From contig CACPLR010000001.1 of the NCBI GenBank assembly GCA_902634885.1, positions 80,170-144,169 on the forward strand: DNA of 64,000 bases, given 5' to 3'. The notes under the pieces are model-generated. The model searched no databases. It saw nothing but the letters and a program-made list of their open reading frames with translations, and was not told the origin of the DNA. Positions 19,147 through 28,570 of the stretch are shown one piece after another (the stretch's first letter is position 1; each line of letters opens with the position of its first letter). Origin of the DNA: an uncultured Pelagibacteraceae bacterium (GTDB lineage Bacteria > Pseudomonadota > Alphaproteobacteria > Pelagibacterales > Pelagibacteraceae). A program made the position numbers and the translations under genes.

Positions 19147-20245
19147 ATGGAATTAGAAACAAGCAATTTGATAAAAGAAACTAATAAAATAATATTAAGA
19201 ATCAAGGAGTTTCTTTGAAAAGAATAAACTCAAATCAAAACTTAATGAACTAAATAATAAAATTGAGAGTCAAAATTTCTGGCAAGATAGAAAATTATCA
19301 GAAAAAATTTTAAAAGAAAAAAAAAATTTAGAGCTTTTAATTGGATCGTTTGGTAATTTTGAAAATGAGTTTAAAGACATATTAGAAATTCTAGATCTCG
19401 CCGTATCTGAAGGTGAAAAATCATTACAAGATGAAAGTTTCGATAAATTGCAAACTTTGAAATCTAGAGTAAAAAAATTAGAAATAAAATGTTTTTTATC
19501 TAACGATAGCGATAATCTTGATAGTTATTTAGAGTTTCATGCTGGTGCAGGTGGAACAGAAAGTCAAGATTGGGCAGAAATGTTAAGAAGGATGTATATG
19601 AAATGGGCATCGAACAAGGGATATTCTGTCGAACTTATAAGTGAGCACAGAGGAGATGAAGCAGGAATTAAATCGTCCACAATAAAAATATCAGGAGACT
19701 ATATTTATGGTTATCTTAAATCAGAATCAGGCATTCATCGTTTGGTGAGAATTTCTCCGTTTGACTCAGGAGCACGAAGACACACGAGTTTCGCAAGTGT
19801 TTGGATCTATCCAGTTGTAGATGATAAAATAGACATTGAGATTATTGAAAAAGATTTAAGAATTGATACTTATAGGTCAAGTGGTGCTGGTGGACAACAT
19901 GTAAATACAACTGATAGTGCAGTAAGAATTACGCATATCCCAACTAAAATAGTTGTACAATGTCAGAATGAGAGATCACAACACAAAAATAAAGATACAT
20001 GCATGAATATGCTTAGAGCCAGACTTTATGAACATGAGCTTCAAAAAAGAGAAAAACAAAACGAAAATATAGAAAGTTTAAAATCAGATATTGGATGGGG
20101 ACATCAAATTAGATCTTATGTATTGCATCCATATCAAATGGTTAAAGATAATAGAACTAATTTTGAAAGCTCTAATCCTGAAAAGGTACTTGATGGTGAA
20201 ATTGATAATTTTCTCGAGAGCTCGTTATATAAAATAAATGCGTAA
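19147..20245 (+). CDS. prfB: Peptide chain release factor 2, expressed by programmed +1 frameshift
   Basis: Two frames joined: codons 1-23 run from ATG 19147 to CTT 19213-19215, then an in-frame TGA (19216-19218). A +1 slip at CTT-TGA continues at GAA 19217 and gives 365 residues in total, exactly the length of E. coli RF2. An AAGGAG Shine-Dalgarno-like sequence sits just before the slip site, as in the classic RF2 autoregulatory frameshift. The downstream frame reads QNFWQDR early, then SPFDSGARRH (stop-codon recognition SPF), GAGGQHVN (GGQ catalytic loop) and ends with domain 1 helices. Scarce RF2 favours the frameshift and hence its own synthesis. It overlaps the next gene by 8 bp. Confidence 0.95.
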
Positions 20246-22817
20246 ATATTTATTTATAATACCCATTACCATAATCCTTTTATTTTCAGTAATTATTGCT
20301 TATTTAAACTTTTTTGGCATCAAAACAGATAAATTTAACGAATTAATTTATTCAAAAATAAGTCAAATAAACCCAAAATTATCCTCTGAAATTAATGATG
20401 TATTTATAAAACTAGATATTAAAGAACAAACATTAAAGCTTGAGACTTCAAAAATTAAATTACAAATTGCAGAAGAACATCTTTATTTAGATAAAATTAT
20501 CTCAAAATTAAGTATATCAAGTTTGTTAAATAATAGATCAGTTCAGAGTTTAGAAATTCTACTAAGGGAAGATGAAATATCAAATTTTAAAAGTTTTATT
20601 TCAGAGTATGATTATAACTTCTCAAGAGAATTAATTTTAAGTCAAATTAAAAAAGGCAAGATTAAAGCATCAATTGTTCTAGATTTTCAAAATAATAACA
20701 AAACATTTGATTATAGTATTTTAGGAAAGGTAACAAATGCACAAATAAACCTTTTAAACAAAGGTGAATTAGAGAAAATCTCTTTTAATTTTATATCAGA
20801 TCAAAAACAACATTTCATAAATGATTTACAATTTATTTATGAAGATATTAATTTTAACTCAGAAACTATATCAGTCAAAAAACATGACAATAGTTTTATA
20901 ATTAACGGTGATATATCAAATAAAAAACAGGTTTTTGATATAAAAAAATTGCAAAGAAATTTAGATTATAACTTTGCTTTTATTGAAAATTCAGAAGTAA
21001 ATCTTTCATCAAATAATAAGTTTTCATTCAGTCTAATTAATAAAAAAAAAATTGATAAATTTGAATTAAAATCAAAAATCAATTTTGACGAAATAAAATT
21101 TAAGAAGAATTTAAATTTACCAATTAATATTAATAATGGTGAATTAAAACTTGATTATAAAAATCACATATTTGATATAAATGTAAATTCAAAAATTTAT
21201 TTTCTAAGTGATGAAAAGAAACAACCAAATTTAGGAGATGCTAAATTTTTAATTTCAAAAAAAAAAAATGAAAATATAAAATTTAAGGGAAATTTTTCTA
21301 ACAGAGGAAATAAAATAAATTCTGATCAAATTAAAGAAATAATTAATATTGATAACAAATTAATACCTAGTCAGGATTTACAATTTGATTCAAATAACTC
21401 AATTGAATTTGAATTTAATAAAAAAAATACGATAGAAAAATACAAATTAAATTCAAATTTAAAAATTAGTAAATTAGAGATCTCACATAATGGTAGCAAT
21501 TTAAAGAGGTTTTTGCCTGAATATAAAGATATAATAATCTTCAAAGATAATTTAATTGAAATAAATATAAATAAAAAAATTAAAGATATAAAATTAAAAG
21601 GATTATATTCATTAAATAATAACTTATCTGACAGTTATAAAATTGATTTAATCCAAAACTCAGAGACTTTAGATTTTGATGCTAATATTAATTTAAACAA
21701 TCTCTTTTTAAATTTTAAATCACTTGAATATAAAAAAAATAAAAAAATTAATTCTAATCTAATCATGAAAGGTCGATATAAAGATGATTTAAAATTTAAC
21801 CAAATTGAATATAAAGAAAATCTGAATACATTACAGGTAAGTAATATAACATTATCAAAAAAATATAAAATTAAAAATATTGATTCTGTAATTTTGAATT
21901 ATGAGAATTTAAATCAAAAATTAAATAATATTAAATTTCAAAAAAAAAATGATAATCGATATAAACTTTCAGGTAGTGAGTTTGACGCTCAATTACTCAT
22001 TTCAAATTATTTAAAGGGCGAAAATACTAATAACATTTTTGAGAGATTTGAAAATATAAACGCAAACATATCAGTTGAACTTAATAATATATTTATAGAT
22101 AAAAACAGTAAACTGACCAACTTAGTCGGTGAGATTTTATTAAAAAAAAATGATGTTATTTCTGCTGAAATTAGCTCTAAAATTAACAATAAAAATGATT
22201 TTTCACTATCTATAAAAACTAATTCTAGAGATGAGAAAGTTACTAATTTGTTTATTGAAGAACCTGAACCATTTATAAAAAACTACAAGTTTATTAAAGG
22301 CTTTACTGAAGGAAAGCTTTCCTATGGGTCTATAGAAAAAAATAATGAAACAAAAGCAAATCTAAAAATATTTGATTTTAAAGTTCAAGACGTTCCTGTT
22401 CTAGCAAAATTACTTACACTTGCCTCTCTTCAAGGTATTGCAGATATTCTTACAGGAGAGGGTATTCGATTTAATGAATTTGAAATGAATTATGAATCAA
22501 ACCAGTCACTTACTAACATAAATGAAATGTATGCTATTGGACCAGCAATTTCTATTTTAATGGAGGGCTATATTGATAGAAATAAACTAACAAGTCTTAG
22601 AGGCACTCTGGTCCCAGCTACCACAATAAATAAAACAATATCAAAAATTCCCTTATTAGGAGATATTTTGGTAGGGAAAAAGGTTGGTGAAGGAGTTTTT
22701 GGCGTAAGTTTTAAAATCAAAGGTTTACCAAAAGATCTAAAAACTTCTGTAAATCCTATTAAAACTCTTACACCAAGATTTATAACTAGAACTTTAGAAA
22801 AGTTAAAAAAAAATTAA
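20238..22817 (+). CDS. AsmA/YhdP-like envelope protein
   Basis: 859 residues: one N-terminal membrane helix (about 5-25) followed by a very long Asn/Lys-rich beta-strand region and a better conserved C-terminal part (about 690-850) with IFDFKVQDVPVLAKLLTLAS, GEGIRF and ISKIPLLGDILVG. This pattern matches the AsmA-like C-terminal region of YhdP/DUF3971 proteins, members of the bridge-like lipid transfer group proposed to carry phospholipid between membranes. Location between prfB and tyrS and the 8-bp overlap with prfB suggest shared transcription. Sequence divergence is high, so the subfamily is uncertain. Confidence 0.75.
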   Translation: MRKYLFIIPITIILLFSVIIAYLNFFGIKTDKFNELIYSKISQINPKLSSEINDVFIKLDIKEQTLKLETSKIKLQIAEEHLYLDKIISKLSISSLLNNRSVQSLEILLREDEISNFKSFISEYDYNFSRELILSQIKKGKIKASIVLDFQNNNKTFDYSILGKVTNAQINLLNKGELEKISFNFISDQKQHFINDLQFIYEDINFNSETISVKKHDNSFIINGDISNKKQVFDIKKLQRNLDYNFAFIENSEVNLSSNNKFSFSLINKKKIDKFELKSKINFDEIKFKKNLNLPININNGELKLDYKNHIFDINVNSKIYFLSDEKKQPNLGDAKFLISKKKNENIKFKGNFSNRGNKINSDQIKEIINIDNKLIPSQDLQFDSNNSIEFEFNKKNTIEKYKLNSNLKISKLEISHNGSNLKRFLPEYKDIIIFKDNLIEININKKIKDIKLKGLYSLNNNLSDSYKIDLIQNSETLDFDANINLNNLFLNFKSLEYKKNKKINSNLIMKGRYKDDLKFNQIEYKENLNTLQVSNITLSKKYKIKNIDSVILNYENLNQKLNNIKFQKKNDNRYKLSGSEFDAQLLISNYLKGENTNNIFERFENINANISVELNNIFIDKNSKLTNLVGEILLKKNDVISAEISSKINNKNDFSLSIKTNSRDEKVTNLFIEEPEPFIKNYKFIKGFTEGKLSYGSIEKNNETKANLKIFDFKVQDVPVLAKLLTLASLQGIADILTGEGIRFNEFEMNYESNQSLTNINEMYAIGPAISILMEGYIDRNKLTSLRGTLVPATTINKTISKIPLLGDILVGKKVGEGVFGVSFKIKGLPKDLKTSVNPIKTLTPRFITRTLEKLKKN

Positions 22818-24037
22818 ATAATAATTTTAAAATGCTTTTTCTTTCCAACTGAAAGTTTAATAAAACCTTTATTTTCAAACAATTTTTTACTTATTAATAA
22901 TTTTCCGTCTTCAATTTTCTCATTATCAATTTTAATTCCATTGTTTTGAATTAATCTTCTTATTTCACTTTTTGATAATTCATTATTTGTATATTCTATC
23001 AAGCTAATTATATCTTTTCCTATTAAGTCACTTCCAATTTTAACACTAGGTAAATGTTCTCCAGTTGAATTTTCTTTAAACGTAGATTTTGCTAATTCTT
23101 CAACTTTTTTTGTTTCAATTTCCCCATGCAACATCTTTGTAGCTTCATTAGCTAATAAAATTTTCAAATCGTTAATATTTTCATTTTTGATATCTTCTAT
23201 TTTTTCTAAAGATAAATCTGTGAACATTTTTAGAAACTTGATAACGTCCCGATCATCTGTGTTTCTCCAAAATTGCCAATAGTCATAGATAGATAGTAGA
23301 TTTTTATCCAACCATACTGCTCCACTTTCAGTCTTTCCCATTTTGGCTCCTGAGGCCAGAGTTATAAGAGGGGTTGTCAATCCAAAAACTTCTTTTGATG
23401 AATATCTTTTGATTAAATCAACACCATTAACAATGTTTCCCCATTGGTCTGATCCTCCAATTTGAAGAAGACAATTATGTTTTTTATTCAATTCAAGAAA
23501 GTCATATGCTTGAAGTATCATGTAATTAAATTCCATATAACTTAAAGACTGTTCTCTATCCAAACGAAGTTTTACACTATCAAAACTCAACATTTTATTG
23601 ATTGTAAAATGTTTCCCTATATCTCTTAGAAAAGAAATATAGTTTAACTCTTTTAACCAAGAATAATTATTTACAAATATAGGAGATGTCGCCTTATTTT
23701 CAGTATTAAGATATTTTTTTAAAACAAGCTCAATACTTTTAATATTTTTTTCAATTTCACTTTCATCTAAAATTTTTCTTGTTTTATCTTTTCCTGATGG
23801 GTCTCCTATCCTAGTTGTTCCTCCACCTAGCAAAACTATTGGCTGGTGTCCATGCTTTTGCAACTGCCTCAAACACATGATTTGTAATAAACTCCCTACA
23901 TGTAGACTTTGAGCAGTACAATCAAATCCTATGTACCCTTTAATACTTTTTTTATTTAGCACATTTGAAAGTTCTACCTCATCTGTACATTGATAGAAAA
24001 AGCCCCTGTTTTTAAATTCTCTTATAAAATCGTTCAT
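22814..24037 (-). CDS. tyrS: Tyrosyl-tRNA synthetase
   Basis: 407 residues, class I. HIGH-type sequence HVGSLLQI at about 46-53, tyrosine-binding YMILQAYDFL and QIGGSDQWGNI (about 193-203), and the KMSKS-type loop KMGKTE (about 233-238). The C-terminal S4 RNA-binding domain covers about 345-407. It charges tRNA-Tyr. Its TAA interlocks with the TAA of the opposing AsmA-like gene, and it is divergent from anmK with 48 bp between starts. Confidence 0.96.
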   Translation of the reverse strand: MNDFIREFKNRGFFYQCTDEVELSNVLNKKSIKGYIGFDCTAQSLHVGSLLQIMCLRQLQKHGHQPIVLLGGGTTRIGDPSGKDKTRKILDESEIEKNIKSIELVLKKYLNTENKATSPIFVNNYSWLKELNYISFLRDIGKHFTINKMLSFDSVKLRLDREQSLSYMEFNYMILQAYDFLELNKKHNCLLQIGGSDQWGNIVNGVDLIKRYSSKEVFGLTTPLITLASGAKMGKTESGAVWLDKNLLSIYDYWQFWRNTDDRDVIKFLKMFTDLSLEKIEDIKNENINDLKILLANEATKMLHGEIETKKVEELAKSTFKENSTGEHLPSVKIGSDLIGKDIISLIEYTNNELSKSEIRRLIQNNGIKIDNEKIEDGKLLISKKLFENKGFIKLSVGKKKHFKIII

Positions 24038-24085
24038 AATTTAGTATTTTCAATATACATATTTATTTAAAAATAATAATCAATA

Positions 24086-25183
24086 ATGGACAATTGCATT
24101 ACTTCTTTAGGTTTAATGAGTGGTACTTCTTTAGATGGGATAGATGCAAGTATAATTAATTCAGATGGAAAATCACAGCTAGAGGTAAAAGTAAACCATT
24201 TTTATGAATATAAAGCCGAGTTTAGACAAAAATTAAGAGATTATATTAAAAATATTAATTCAATAGAGGATATAGAAAACAGTACAATTGAATATAAAAA
24301 TATTGAGAAAGAAATCACTCTTCTTCATTCAGATATATCAAAAAAATTGATATCTAAGCATAATACCGATGTAGATCTAGTAGGTTTTCATGGACAAACA
24401 ATTATTCATAAACCCGAAAAAAAATATTCAATCCAAATCGGAGATCCAAATTTATTATCTCAATTAATTCAAAAAAAAGTCATTTTTAATTTTAGAAAAA
24501 AAGATATTGAAAATAATGGAGAGGGCGCACCTTTAACACCAGTATATCACTCTTTGTTATCAAAAAAGATTTTTCCTAATGAGGCATGTATTTTTTTAAA
24601 TATAGGAGGGGTTTCCAATTTTACTTACTGTAGTAATGAGGAATTAGTTGCTAAAGATATAGGACCTGGAAATGTTTTATTAGATGAATATTTAAAAAAA
24701 ACAAAAAATATAGATTTTGATAAAAACGGCGAAATTGCCTCTACAGGTCAAATCAACATGGATATTATAAATCAATTTATCGAGCATGATATTTACAGTT
24801 CAAAAGATAGACATACCTATGATAGAAATGAGTTTGATTTTAATTTTATTAAAGGATTATTTTTTGAGGATGCTGTTGCAACTCTTAATTATTTTACTGC
24901 CTTAATTATTTCAAATTATTTAAATGATAATTTTATAAATTGCTCTAATGTTATTTTATGTGGAGGTGGCAGAAAAAATAAAACATTAGTTCAAAATTTG
25001 AAAAGTTTATTAAAAAAAAATATTTTTGACATAGATAAATTTAATTATGACGGAGATTTTATAGAGTCCCAAGCATTTGCTTATTTAGCAATAAGATCGT
25101 ATTTTAAAAAAAATATATCATTTCCTTCTACAACAAAAGTAAGTAAACCAATTTCAGGTGGAGAGACTTTTAAAAATTATTAA
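24086..25183 (+). CDS. anmK: Anhydro-N-acetylmuramic acid kinase
   Basis: 365 residues of the ASKHA-fold AnmK family: GLMSGTSLDGIDAS phosphate loop at the start, VGFHGQTIIHKP, FLNIGGVSNFT, KDIGPGNVLLDEY and the C-terminal GDFIESQAFAYLA motif. It phosphorylates 1,6-anhydroMurNAc recovered from murein turnover to MurNAc-6-P. It is divergent from tyrS, as in many proteobacteria, and its stop interlocks with that of the opposing hydrolase gene. Confidence 0.95.
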   Translation: MDNCITSLGLMSGTSLDGIDASIINSDGKSQLEVKVNHFYEYKAEFRQKLRDYIKNINSIEDIENSTIEYKNIEKEITLLHSDISKKLISKHNTDVDLVGFHGQTIIHKPEKKYSIQIGDPNLLSQLIQKKVIFNFRKKDIENNGEGAPLTPVYHSLLSKKIFPNEACIFLNIGGVSNFTYCSNEELVAKDIGPGNVLLDEYLKKTKNIDFDKNGEIASTGQINMDIINQFIEHDIYSSKDRHTYDRNEFDFNFIKGLFFEDAVATLNYFTALIISNYLNDNFINCSNVILCGGGRKNKTLVQNLKSLLKKNIFDIDKFNYDGDFIESQAFAYLAIRSYFKKNISFPSTTKVSKPISGGETFKNY

Positions 25184-25845
25184 TATAGAGCTGTTTCTTT
25201 TTTTATATATTTATTCAAAGATTTAATAAGAGCAATATCAGCTTTTGAGAAGAAATGATTTGCTTCTATAATAGAATCAAATTCTACTTTAATTCCTTTT
25301 TGAGAACTTAGTCTATTGTTTAAATCGTTAATGTGTTCAACAGGAACCAATTCATCTTTTTTACCATAAATCATTATTCCTGATGTAGGACACGGTGATA
25401 AAAATGAAAAATCATAAACATTTGGTTGGGGTGAAATTGCAACAAATCTATTTATTTCTGGTCTTCTCATAAGTAATTGCATTGCAATTAATGATCCAAA
25501 GGAAAATCCTGAAATCCAACATTGTGAATTATCAAAGTTTTCTCGCTCCAACCAATCTAGTGCAGCAGCAGCATCTGCTAGCTCTCCTTGGCCATTGTCA
25601 AATTCTCCATCACTTTTGCCAACTCCTCTAAAGTTTACTCTACACACTGAAAAGTCGTTATCCATAAAAGTTTGAAATGTATCAACAACAACTTTATTAT
25701 TCATAGTTCCACCATATTGAGGGTGTGGGTGCAAAACTAATGCAATTGGAGATGTATTTTTTTTACTTTTATAATATTTTGCTTCTAACCTTCCTGCAGG
25801 TCCAGGAATAAATATTTCCACAATTTTGTTATCTGCTGTTGTCAT
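25180..25845 (-). CDS. Alpha/beta hydrolase (dienelactone hydrolase-like)
   Basis: 221 residues. Shows LVLHPHPQYGGTMNN (oxyanion region), NFRGVGKSDGEFDNG, the nucleophile elbow GFSFGS (about 106-111), a likely acid in YGKKDELVP and the His in EANHFF (about 201). This combination is typical of COG2945-type small hydrolases. The substrate is unknown. It lies divergent to iscR with 131 bp between them; such a hydrolase next to suf genes is common in alphaproteobacteria, but no functional link is established. Confidence 0.85.
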   Translation of the reverse strand: MTTADNKIVEIFIPGPAGRLEAKYYKSKKNTSPIALVLHPHPQYGGTMNNKVVVDTFQTFMDNDFSVCRVNFRGVGKSDGEFDNGQGELADAAAALDWLERENFDNSQCWISGFSFGSLIAMQLLMRRPEINRFVAISPQPNVYDFSFLSPCPTSGIMIYGKKDELVPVEHINDLNNRLSSQKGIKVEFDSIIEANHFFSKADIALIKSLNKYIKKETALY

Positions 25846-25922
25846 TGATAATTAATCTCAAAAAAAAATTATATTTTTCTATCAAAATTGAGCGACAAAA
25901 TGCAAGTTCAAAAATTTTTCTG

Positions 25923-25956
25923 AAACTTGACTATTTTAGTCGGGTATATATATAAA
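25923..25956 (+). promoter_or_regulatory. IscR operator overlapping the suf operon promoter
   Basis: Positions 25923-25947 match 24 of 25 positions of the E. coli type 1 IscR consensus ATASYYGACTRWWWYAGTCRRSTAT as I recall it. The core is the inverted repeat GACT-N6-AGTC. The site also contains a -35-like TTGACT (25927-25932), with TATAAA at 25951-25956 as a -10 box after an 18-bp spacer. Binding would cover the promoter of iscR-suf, which implies autorepression by holo-IscR. The site is 30 bp upstream of the iscR ATG. Confidence 0.75.
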
Positions 25957-25976
25957 CCGCATAAATTAACAATAAT

Positions 25977-26399
25977 ATGAAATTATCAAGTAAAGGAAGA
26001 TACGCAGTTATGGCACTTGCAGATCTAGCTAAATTTGATCCTAATGAGCCAGTTTCTTTAAGAGATATTTCTTTGAGACAAGGAATATCTTTAGTTTATC
26101 TTGAACAATTATTTTTGAGACTAAAAAAAAATAATATTGTTAACAGTGTCCGTGGAATTAAAGGTGGATACGTTCTCTCTAAAGAAGCTTCGAGTATTAA
26201 AATTTCGGATATTTTGTTTGCAGTCGATGAGAAAGTTAAAACTATAGGATGTGAAAAACATTCAAAAAAAGGGTGTAATGGTAAAACTGCAAAATGCATT
26301 ACTCACAATCTCTGGGATGAATTAGAAGATTATATAAATAATTTTTTTGAAAAAAAAAGTCTTAGAGATTTACTAAATCAACCAACGAATAGATTATAG
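25977..26399 (+). CDS. iscR: Rrf2-family iron-sulfur regulator IscR
   Basis: 140 residues. Winged-helix N-terminus KLSSKGRYAVMALADLA, with SLRDIS recognition region and RGIKGGYVLS wing. The cluster-binding region has Cys at about 92, 100 and 106 followed by ITHNLW, matching the C-x-C-x-C-LTH pattern of [2Fe-2S] IscR, although the first spacing is longer than in E. coli (7 instead of 5 residues). It leads the suf operon, with its stop abutting the sufB ATG. With the operator just upstream it probably represses its own operon when the cluster supply is adequate. Confidence 0.9.
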   Translation: MKLSSKGRYAVMALADLAKFDPNEPVSLRDISLRQGISLVYLEQLFLRLKKNNIVNSVRGIKGGYVLSKEASSIKISDILFAVDEKVKTIGCEKHSKKGCNGKTAKCITHNLWDELEDYINNFFEKKSLRDLLNQPTNRL

Positions 26400-27836
26400 A
26401 TGAGAGATAAACAAATAGAAGATTTAAAAGAATATAAATATGGATTTACAACTGATATAGAAGATATCAGAGCCCCAAAAGGTTTAAACGAAGATATAAT
26501 TAAATTTATATCTAAAGTTAAAAAAGAACCTGATTGGATGTTAAGTTTTAGACTTAAAGCATTCGAAAGATTTAAACAATTGAAAGAGCCAAATTGGCAA
26601 AAACCGAAGTATCCAAAAATAGATTATCAAGACCTGTATTACTACTCAGCACCAAAAAGTATGAAGAATAAGCCAAATAGCCTTGATGAACTAGATCCAA
26701 AACTTTTAGAAACTTATAAAAAACTTGGAATACCACTTGAAGAACAAAAAAGATTAAATGGAATAGCAGTAGATGCAGTTTTTGACTCTGTTTCAGTTGC
26801 AACAACATTTAGAGAAGAGTTAACAAAACATGGAATTATTTTTTGTCCAATATCTGAAGCTATTCAGAACCACCCTGAACTTGTTAAAAAGTATTTGGGT
26901 TCAGTTATACCTACTACAGATCATTTTTTTGCGACTTTAAATTCTGCTGTATTTACCGATGGATCTTTTGCATATATTCCGGAGGGAGTGAGATGTCCAA
27001 TGGAATTATCAACATATTTTAGAATCAATGCATCTAAAACAGGTCAGTTTGAAAGGACATTAATAGTTGCTGATAAAGGGAGCTATGTCAGTTATTTAGA
27101 AGGGTGCACTGCTCCTATGAGAGATGAAAATCAACTACATGCTGCAAATGTAGAATTAGTTGCATTAGATGATGCAGAAATTAAATATTCAACTGTTCAA
27201 AATTGGTATCCTGGAGATAAAGATGGAAAGGGTGGAATTTATAACTTTGTTACTAAAAGAGGACTCTGCAAAGGTAAAAATTCTAAAATTTCCTGGACAC
27301 AAGTTGAAACAGGATCAGCAATAACATGGAAATACCCAAGTTGCATACTTAGAGGAGATAATTCAGTTGGTGAGTTTTATTCAATCGCAATCACAAATAA
27401 TCATCAAAAAGCAGATACAGGTACTAAAATGATACATTTAGGAAAAAATACAAAAAGTAAAATTATTTCCAAAGGTATATCGGCTGGAAATTCAGATATG
27501 ACTTATAGAGGCCTGGTTGATATATCACCAAAAGCAAATAATTCTACAAATTACACTCAATGTGACTCTCTATTAATGGGAAACAAATGTGGAGCTCATA
27601 CAGTCCCTTACATTAGAAATAAGAATTCAGAGTCAAATATTGCCCATGAAGCTACGACATCTAAGATAAGTGAAGATCAATTGCATTATTGTCAACAAAG
27701 AGGTTTAAACCCAGAGGAAGCCGTTGGGTTAATTGTTAATGGTTTTTGTAAAGAAGTTTTACAACAACTTCCTATGGAATTTGCGGTAGAGGCACAAAAA
27801 TTAGTCGGTATAAGCTTGGAAGGAAGTGTGGGATAA
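26400..27836 (+). CDS. sufB: Fe-S cluster assembly scaffold SufB
   Basis: 478 residues, normal for SufB. Includes [64 protein letters not shown] and the C-terminal [13 protein letters not shown] with the conserved Cys. The last region contains the Cys that, with the SufD His, takes part in cluster formation. Works as the SufBC2D complex in the cytosol. No gap after iscR and a one-base overlap with sufC. Confidence 0.97.
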   Translation: MRDKQIEDLKEYKYGFTTDIEDIRAPKGLNEDIIKFISKVKKEPDWMLSFRLKAFERFKQLKEPNWQKPKYPKIDYQDLYYYSAPKSMKNKPNSLDELDPKLLETYKKLGIPLEEQKRLNGIAVDAVFDSVSVATTFREELTKHGIIFCPISEAIQNHPELVKKYLGSVIPTTDHFFATLNSAVFTDGSFAYIPEGVRCPMELSTYFRINASKTGQFERTLIVADKGSYVSYLEGCTAPMRDENQLHAANVELVALDDAEIKYSTVQNWYPGDKDGKGGIYNFVTKRGLCKGKNSKISWTQVETGSAITWKYPSCILRGDNSVGEFYSIAITNNHQKADTGTKMIHLGKNTKSKIISKGISAGNSDMTYRGLVDISPKANNSTNYTQCDSLLMGNKCGAHTVPYIRNKNSESNIAHEATTSKISEDQLHYCQQRGLNPEEAVGLIVNGFCKEVLQQLPMEFAVEAQKLVGISLEGSVG

Positions 27837-28570
27837 TGTTAAAAATAAATCAATTAAATGCGAAGATTGATAATAAACAAATTCTAAAAGGATTTTCTCT
27901 TAATATTAATCCTGGTGAAGTGCATGCAATTATGGGTCCAAATGGATCCGGTAAAAGTACATTATCAAACATTTTATCAGGAAAAAAAGGGTACGAAGTT
28001 TCTGGAGAAATCCTATTTGATGACAAGGATTTGTTTGAACTTGAAACGGAGGAAAGAGCCCACAAAGGTATCTTTTTAGCCTTTCAATATCCTTTAGAGA
28101 TACCAGGTGTTAACACTAACATTTTTCTCAAAACATCATTAAATGCAGTCAGAAAGGCAAGAGGTGAAAAAGAATTAGACGCAATAGAATTTTTAAAACT
28201 AGTAAAAGAAAAATCCAAAGAATTAAAATTTGATGAAGAAAAGTTAAATAGACAATTAAATGTTGGTTTTTCTGGAGGTGAAAAAAAGAAAAATGAAATT
28301 CTACAAATGTCATTACTGGCTCCTAAATTATCAATTTTAGATGAAACAGACTCTGGTTTAGATATTGATGCATTAAGGATTGTTGCTGATGGAGTTAATA
28401 CATTAAGAGATAACAAAAATTCATTTTTAATTATTACACACTATCAAAGGTTACTTGATTATATAAAACCTGATTTTGTTCATGTTTTAATGAATGGTAA
28501 AATTATTAAATCAGGAGGACCAGATTTAGCTACTGAATTAGAAAAAAAAGGATATGAAAGTTTTAAATAG
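27836..28570 (+). CDS. sufC: Fe-S assembly ATPase SufC
   Basis: 244 residues, an ABC-type ATPase without membrane partner. Walker A GPNGSGKST (about 35-43), Q-loop AFQYPLEIPG, signature-type SGGEKKKNE (about 145-153), Walker B LSILDETDSGLD and H-switch ITHYQRLL. ATP binding drives conformational changes in SufB/SufD. It overlaps sufB by one base and its stop is directly followed by the sufD ATG. Confidence 0.97.
   Translation: MLKINQLNAKIDNKQILKGFSLNINPGEVHAIMGPNGSGKSTLSNILSGKKGYEVSGEILFDDKDLFELETEERAHKGIFLAFQYPLEIPGVNTNIFLKTSLNAVRKARGEKELDAIEFLKLVKEKSKELKFDEEKLNRQLNVGFSGGEKKKNEILQMSLLAPKLSILDETDSGLDIDALRIVADGVNTLRDNKNSFLIITHYQRLLDYIKPDFVHVLMNGKIIKSGGPDLATELEKKGYESFK

Noticed and set aside
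19147-19448. prfB taken as a pseudogene because of the in-frame TGA
   Set aside because: The slip site AAGGAG...CTT-TGA and a full-length 365-residue product show a programmed frameshift.
25846-25976. tRNA or riboswitch in the intergenic gaps
   Set aside because: I looked in the larger gaps (25846, 32131, 35627, 40418, 55665) for cloverleaf stems and conserved RNA features; none were found apart from the operator and promoter listed.
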